55,688 nt of DNA from Streptomyces montanisoli (GTDB lineage: Bacteria; Actinomycetota; Actinomycetes; Streptomycetales; Streptomycetaceae): the NCBI RefSeq assembly GCF_017813245.1, contig NZ_JAGIQL010000028.1:1-55688 (forward strand), read 5' to 3'. Below are positions 51,508 to 55,688 of this stretch, in pieces (the stretch's first letter is position 1; every line of letters starts with the position of its first letter). Under the pieces are notes generated by a model. That model saw only the letters and a list, made by a program, of their open reading frames with translations. It did no database searches and was not told the DNA's origin. The translations under genes and the position numbers were made by a program.

Positions 51508-52841
51508 GAGCCGCCCTTCCGCCAGATGTCCCACTCCTCGTCCGCGCGCTTCTGCATCGAGGCGAGCGTCGAGCGGATCTGAGTGGGGTGGATCATGAAA
51601 TTGCCCAGGTCGAGGATGTTCCCCTGGATGAGGTTGGGCGGGCTGGCCTCGTTGTAGCGGGTCAGCAGCGTCCGCCGGTTGCGCGTGATGTCCTGCTGCA
51701 CGGCCTCGATCACCGGGTTGCCGGCCGGCACGGTGGGGTTGGCCGAACTGTCCTGGAGGAAGTCCGACCACACGCGCTGCACCCGCGGGTCGAGCCAGTG
51801 GGAGACGACGGCCATGCCGCCGTCGTGGTTCGCCGCACGCTTCGGCACGGCGAAGACGCCCGACTCGGTGATCACGGACCGCTTGGTGCCTGAGTGCACC
51901 GTCGGCATGATGAACGCGCCGTAGTCGACGTCCGGTTTCAGGCCCGCCGCCGCGATGGCGGCCGACTCCCAGCTGCCGTGCAGGAACATCGCCAGCTTGC
52001 CCGCCTTCATCTGCGCGGGCCCGTTGGCGCCGTCGAAGTCGGGCGAGGTCATCCAGCCCTTGGCGTAGAAGTCGCGCCAGATGGTCATGGCCTCCACGGC
52101 CGTGTCGTCGGTGTACTTGGCCTTGCCGTTGACCAGCCGGGTGTAGAAGTCCGGGTCGAGCTTGCTGACCAGTTCCTCGAACCACTCGAAGGCGGGCCAG
52201 ACCCCGTTCTGGGTGGCGAGGAAGGGCGTCACGCCGTTCTTCTTCAGCACTTCGGCGTTGTGCGTGAACTCGTCCCAGGTGGCGGGCTCGCGCAGCCCGT
52301 ACTTGTCGAAGACCGGCTTGGCGTAGAAGAACACGTACGACGACTGGTACAGCGGGATGCCGTAGACCGTGCCGTCGAAGGTGACCGCCGGCTTCAGCTG
52401 GGGCGAGACCCAGCCGTGCCCCACCGCGTCGTCCCACGCCGCGCCGAGCCCGGTGAGGCCGCCCGAGCGGGCCAGCGAGTAGAGCGGGTAGCCGGACGCC
52501 CACTTGACGACATCGGCGGCCCGGCTGGTCTGCACCGAGGTCTGCACCACCTCCTGGTACGAGGTCGTGGAGGCGTTCGAGAGCGGGCGCAGGTCGAAGC
52601 CGCACACCCGCTTGAGCACCGCACCGGCCTTCTCGTACCCGTCCGACCAGGTGGCGTTGTCGTTGTAGAGGTTGGCGGCGCCCGGCACGCTCGTGGTGGA
52701 GCTGCCGCGGGCGCAGCCCGCCAGCGCGGCCGCGGCCGTGAGGCCGCCGAGCCCGGCGAGCAGCCGCCGTCGGGTGGGACCGCCTGTGGGGCCCTTCGGG
52801 TCCGGGGGCTCTGTCCCGTGATCAACGCGGCCAGGTTGCAT
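51504..52841 (-). CDS. Sugar-binding lipoprotein of an ABC importer
   Basis: A 445-residue family 1 solute-binding protein. The N-terminus has a twin-arginine stretch (TRRRLLAGLGG, 24-34) and a lipobox LAGC with Cys43, so it is probably exported, lipidated and anchored outside the membrane. The mature part shows YGIPLYQSSYVFFYAKPVFDKYGL, LKKNGVTPF and MKAGKLAMFLHGSWE. The ligand is inferred as alpha-mannooligosaccharides from the GH76/GH38 neighbours. ATG 52841 follows GGAAGGAC. First gene of the operon, with a GGTAnCGnTACC palindrome 67 bases upstream. Confidence 0.93.
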   Translation of the reverse strand: MQPGRVDHGTEPPDPKGPTGGPTRRRLLAGLGGLTAAAALAGCARGSSTTSVPGAANLYNDNATWSDGYEKAGAVLKRVCGFDLRPLSNASTTSYQEVVQTSVQTSRAADVVKWASGYPLYSLARSGGLTGLGAAWDDAVGHGWVSPQLKPAVTFDGTVYGIPLYQSSYVFFYAKPVFDKYGLREPATWDEFTHNAEVLKKNGVTPFLATQNGVWPAFEWFEELVSKLDPDFYTRLVNGKAKYTDDTAVEAMTIWRDFYAKGWMTSPDFDGANGPAQMKAGKLAMFLHGSWESAAIAAAGLKPDVDYGAFIMPTVHSGTKRSVITESGVFAVPKRAANHDGGMAVVSHWLDPRVQRVWSDFLQDSSANPTVPAGNPVIEAVQQDITRNRRTLLTRYNEASPPNLIQGNILDLGNFMIHPTQIRSTLASMQKRADEEWDIWRKGGS

Positions 52842-52907
52842 CGGCCTGTCCTTCCGTCGTGTGCTCCCCTGGCCGGAAACGGTTGCCGGGTGCACGGCCG
52901 ACTTGAA

Positions 52908-52919
52908 GGTAACGGTACC
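52908..52919. promoter_or_regulatory. Operator 1 of the mannoside cluster
   Basis: GGTAACGGTACC fits the palindrome GGTA-N-CG-N-TACC, with the central CG typical of LacI-family sites. It is placed upstream of the binding-protein gene. Confidence 0.65.
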
Positions 52920-53020
52920 AACGGGAGGTGACAAGGCTTCGTTCCACGGAAATGTGAAACTTCCTCGTTGAGTGGCACTTGGAGCGAAGACACCATGGAC
53001 ATCCAGGGGCGGCGCGATAT

Positions 53021-53032
53021 GGTACCGATACC
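53021..53032. promoter_or_regulatory. Operator 2 of the mannoside cluster
   Basis: GGTACCGATACC has the same palindrome form, 66 bases upstream of the manA GTG. It lies 113 bases from operator 1, close to 11 helical turns, which would suit looping. Confidence 0.65.
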
Positions 53033-53097
53033 GAAGCCGGTGACACGACGCCGGACGCCTCGGAGAACAAGCGACGCGAACGACGAAAGGTGTCCCC

Positions 53098-54849
53098 GTG
53101 CACCACGACGGCAGTGGCCTGCCCTACCAGCCCAACCCGCGCTACGACGCCGTCGGGGCGCCGGTACTGCGCGGCTGGCCCGCGGCCCTGGCCGAACTGC
53201 CCACCGAGACCCGGGTGGTGGCCGTCGACGGCCCCTGGGCGCTGGACTGGGACGGCGTGCGCGCGTCCCTGACGGCCGCACGGCCCGGCCTCGCCACGGT
53301 CGACATGCGCCCGCACCTGGCGCCCTGGCAGGAGATACAGGCCCGTACCGAGTCGGGGCCGCTCGCCGGCGACCCGCACTTCGCCGCGCTGTCGCAGGCG
53401 TCACTCGCCGACTTCTTCGCCTCGCTGCCGTCCGTGCCGCAGGCCGAGGGGCTGATCGTCGTGTACGGTCCCGGCGCGGCCCTCGTCGAGCACGACGCGC
53501 TCTGGTACGCGGACCTGCCCAAACGCTATGCCGAGGCGGCGGTCACGGCAGGTACCGTTACCAACCTCGGGCAGCGGCCGTCCGACGGCGCGGCCGGCAC
53601 CCGGCGGCTGTTCTACATCGACTGGCCGGTTCTCGACCGGCACCGCGACGCCCTGGCCGGACGGATCGACCGCTGGCTCGACCTCCAGGACCCGGCCGCC
53701 CCCGCCTCGCTCGACGGCGCCGCACTTCGGGCGACGGCCGCGCGTCTCGCCCGCCGCCCGTTCCGCACCCGGCCGACCTTCAACACCACGCCGTGGGGCG
53801 GCCAGTGGGGCCGCCAGGAGCTCGGCTTCAAGCCCGAGGGCCCGAACACCGCGCTCGGCTACGAGCTGATCGCGCCCGAGTCCGGCGTCCTGATCGGCGG
53901 CGACGGCCTGGACGACCGGGACAGCGCCCGCGAGGGCGAGCGTGCGGGCGGCCACTCGCCGCAGGTCGAGGTGCCGTTCCAGCTCCTCGTCTCCCTGCAC
54001 CCCGAACTCGTCCTGGGCGAAGGCGTGCACGACATGTTCGGCACCTCCTTCCCGATCAGGTTCGACTACCTCGACACCGCGGGCGGCGGCAACCTGTCGG
54101 TCCACTGCCACCCGCGACCGGACTACATGAAGGACGTCTTCGGCTGGCCCTACACCCAGCACGAGACCTACTACCTGATGGTGGGCAGCGAGCAGAACAC
54201 CGTCTTCCTCGGCCTGCGCGGCGACGCCGACGTGGACGAGTTCCACCACCGCGCCCACGAGGCGGACGCCGGCGGCACCCCCTTCCCGATCGACCGGTTC
54301 GTGCAGACCTTCCCCGCCACCCCGCACCAGCTCTTCCTCATCCCCGGCGGCACCCCGCACGGCAGCGGCGCCGGCAACGTCGTGCTGGAGGTCAGCGCCA
54401 CCCCGTACCTGTACTCGCTGCGGTTCTACGACTGGCTGCGCCGCGACGCCGAGGACCGGCAGCGCGCCGTCCACGTGGAGCACGCCTTCCGCAACCTCGA
54501 CACCGAACGCACCGGTGACGCCGTCGCCCGCGACCTCGTACAGTCCCCACGGATGCTCCGCAAGGGCGAGGGCTGGACGGAAGAGGTGCTCGGGCAGCTG
54601 CCCGAGATGTTCTTCGTCGTCCACCGGCTGGCGGTCGACGCGCGTGCCACCGCGCCCGACAGCACGGAGGGGCGCTTCCACGTCATCAACGTGGTGGAGG
54701 GGGACGGCGTGCTGGTACGCACCGAGGCCGGCGACGCACACCGGGTCGGGTACGCCGAGACGCTCGTGATCCCGGCGGCGGCCGGCGCGTACACGGTGAC
54801 GGGGCTCGGCGAGGCCGGGAGCCTGGTCGTCAAGGCGTTCGTGAAGTGA
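53098..54849 (+). CDS. manA: Class I mannose-6-phosphate isomerase with an extra N-terminal domain
   Basis: A 583-residue protein, much longer than the usual 320-400. The isomerase occupies about 225-583: NTTPWGGQWG, then metal-site residues NLSVHCHPRPDYMKDVFG (His336, His338), HETYYLM (Glu356) and GGTPHGSGAGN (His421). It interconverts mannose-6-phosphate and fructose-6-phosphate. Residues 30-220 look like a nucleoside-kinase fold that has lost its P-loop: VVAVDGPWALDWDGV stands where a Walker A would be, with HDALWYADLPKRYAEAAV. GTG 53098 follows AAAGG. An operator-like site lies inside the gene at 53551-53562. The stop overlaps the ROK gene. Confidence 0.9.
   Translation: MHHDGSGLPYQPNPRYDAVGAPVLRGWPAALAELPTETRVVAVDGPWALDWDGVRASLTAARPGLATVDMRPHLAPWQEIQARTESGPLAGDPHFAALSQASLADFFASLPSVPQAEGLIVVYGPGAALVEHDALWYADLPKRYAEAAVTAGTVTNLGQRPSDGAAGTRRLFYIDWPVLDRHRDALAGRIDRWLDLQDPAAPASLDGAALRATAARLARRPFRTRPTFNTTPWGGQWGRQELGFKPEGPNTALGYELIAPESGVLIGGDGLDDRDSAREGERAGGHSPQVEVPFQLLVSLHPELVLGEGVHDMFGTSFPIRFDYLDTAGGGNLSVHCHPRPDYMKDVFGWPYTQHETYYLMVGSEQNTVFLGLRGDADVDEFHHRAHEADAGGTPFPIDRFVQTFPATPHQLFLIPGGTPHGSGAGNVVLEVSATPYLYSLRFYDWLRRDAEDRQRAVHVEHAFRNLDTERTGDAVARDLVQSPRMLRKGEGWTEEVLGQLPEMFFVVHRLAVDARATAPDSTEGRFHVINVVEGDGVLVRTEAGDAHRVGYAETLVIPAAAGAYTVTGLGEAGSLVVKAFVK
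53551..53562. promoter_or_regulatory. Operator 3, inside the manA coding region
   Basis: GGTACCGTTACC is the exact reverse complement of operator 1. Located 454 bases into manA, it could act as a roadblock or auxiliary loop site. It could also be chance constrained by codons, so confidence is lower than for sites 1 and 2. Confidence 0.5.
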
Positions 54850-55688
54850 GCGGCGGGCGCACGGACCGGCCGGGCCTGGACGGGGTCACGGTCCCGGTCC
54901 TGGAGATCGGGGGCACCCATGTGACGGCCGCGCTGGTGCGGATCGGCCACGGGCCCGCCGAGGTGGTCGCGGCACACCGCGAACCGCTCGACGGGGACGG
55001 CACGGCCGACGCGATCACCGCCACCCTGCTGCGCGCGGGGCGTGCGCTGCCGCCGCTGCCGCCGGCCCGCTGGGGTGTCGCGCTGCCCGGTCCCTTCGAC
55101 TACGGCCGCGGCATCGCCCGCTACCACGGCGTCGGCAAGTTCGACGCGCTGGACGGTCTCGACCTCGGCGCCCTGCTGCGGTCAGGACTCCCCCGGTGCA
55201 CGGGCGCCGCCTTCCTCAACGACGCCGAGGCCTTCGCCCGCGGCGAATGGGCCGAGGGCGCGGGGCGCGGGAGCTCGGCGCTCGCCGCCGTCACCCTCGG
55301 GACCGGCGTCGGATCCGCGTTCCTGCGCGACGGCGCGGCCGTCACCAGCGGCCCGGCCGTGCCCCCGCAAGGACGCGCCGACCTGCTCAGCCACCAAGGC
55401 AGGCCGCTGGAGGACACCGTCTCGCGGCGCGCCCTGATGGCCGCTTACGAGCACGCTCGCGGGCGCCGCCTCGACGTGCGCGAGATCGCCGCCGCGGCCA
55501 GGGAGGGCGAGGCGGCGGCGAACCGCGTGCTGAACGGCGCCTTCGGTGCGCTGGGGCGTACCCTCGCGCCCTGGCTGCGCCGCTTCGGCGCGGACGCGCT
55601 CGTCGTCGGCGGTTCGATGACCGGTTCCTGGGACCTGGTCGGACCGGCGCTCGCGGCGGGGCTCGCCGCGGACGGCACGGGCGTGCCG
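54846..55688 (+). CDS. ROK family sugar kinase, probably mannokinase (right-truncated)
   Basis: 281 residues are present before the window ends. The start VPVLEIGGTHVTAALV is the ATP-binding phosphate loop, VALPGPFDYGRGIARYHGVGKF and FLNDAEAFARGEW (catalytic Asp of the ROK fold) follow, then TLGTGVGSAFL and ADALVVGGSMTGSWDLV. There is no N-terminal helix-turn-helix, so it is an enzyme and not a ROK repressor. The usual ROK zinc motif (CxCGxxGC) is missing; the region reads GRADLLSHQGRPLEDTVSRRAL. GTG 54846 overlaps the manA stop (GTGA). It would phosphorylate mannose released by GH38 (context). Confidence 0.87.
   Translation, partial: MSGGRTDRPGLDGVTVPVLEIGGTHVTAALVRIGHGPAEVVAAHREPLDGDGTADAITATLLRAGRALPPLPPARWGVALPGPFDYGRGIARYHGVGKFDALDGLDLGALLRSGLPRCTGAAFLNDAEAFARGEWAEGAGRGSSALAAVTLGTGVGSAFLRDGAAVTSGPAVPPQGRADLLSHQGRPLEDTVSRRALMAAYEHARGRRLDVREIAAAAREGEAAANRVLNGAFGALGRTLAPWLRRFGADALVVGGSMTGSWDLVGPALAAGLAADGTGVP

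Noticed and set aside
1..55688. Prophage, integrative element or insertion sequence
   Set aside because: No integrase, transposase, terminal inverted repeats, tRNA-end duplication or phage structural genes were seen. Gene content and codon bias are uniform.

Overview
The window is chromosomal DNA of a Streptomyces-type actinobacterium. The evidence is very high GC with strongly G/C-biased third codon positions, many GTG starts and one TTG start, stop/start overlaps of the GTGA or ATGA kind, and a familiar core gene content: homogentisate dioxygenase, DnaE2 coupled to an ImuB-like protein, streptogrisin-type protease, a SepF paralogue, and der/plsC/cmk/tyrA/aroH. From memory (not checked) the order resembles the hmgA-to-aroH stretch of streptomycete chromosomes. 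I see no phage, insertion sequence, CRISPR array, tRNA or rRNA.

Layout. 1-5.7 kb: end of an unknown gene, a NamZ-type muramidase, a two-CxxC hypothetical, a MaoC dehydratase, a NifU/Cys4-Rieske-like fusion, a TetR regulator and an acetate transporter. 5.7-12.6 kb: an acyl-CoA dehydrogenase divergent from a TetR regulator, a zinc alcohol dehydrogenase divergent from hmgA-gntR, and an orphan type ISP specificity protein. 12.8-18.9 kb: a small conserved protein, a secreted SGNH esterase, a three-gene overlapping set (two GT2 glycosyltransferases and a polysaccharide deacetylase), a 0.8 kb repeat-rich gap and a small GntR. 18.9-26 kb: GNATs, a methyltransferase-NUDIX fusion and the dnaE2-imuB mutasome pair behind a LexA-like box. 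26-33.8 kb: secreted protease, SepF paralogue, glutaryl-CoA dehydrogenase, PAP2 phosphatase, I78 inhibitor and three proteins of unknown function. 33.9-38.5 kb: aroH-tyrA, cmk-plsC and der on the minus strand. 38.6-42.2 kb: a fully overlapping NAD-salvage operon, pnuC-nadR-nrtR-ADP-ribosylglycohydrolase, behind a perfect NrtR-like palindrome. 42.3-45.3 kb: amino-acid/polyamine permease, nitrilase and divergent TetR. 45.4-55.7 kb: an alpha-mannoside utilisation cluster (binding protein, two permeases, GH76, GH38; divergent manA and ROK kinase, cut by the window end).

How parts work together. Two TetR regulators each appear to own a small local regulon: one 16-bp site is shared by maoC and its own tetR, and another is shared by the acdA/tetR intergene and gcdH 22 kb away. 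The mannoside cluster has three copies of a GGTAnCGnTACC palindrome, one inside manA. The NAD operon links nicotinamide riboside import, NMN/NAD synthesis, its regulator and an ADP-ribose-removing enzyme by 4-bp overlaps. A recurrent oddity is short tandem repeats (15-18 bp) at gene 3' ends, several of which duplicate the last codons and the stop.

Limits: functions rest on motifs and family knowledge. No database search, structure prediction, frame plot or TTA-codon scan was run, and starts are judged from ribosome-binding sites and overlaps.
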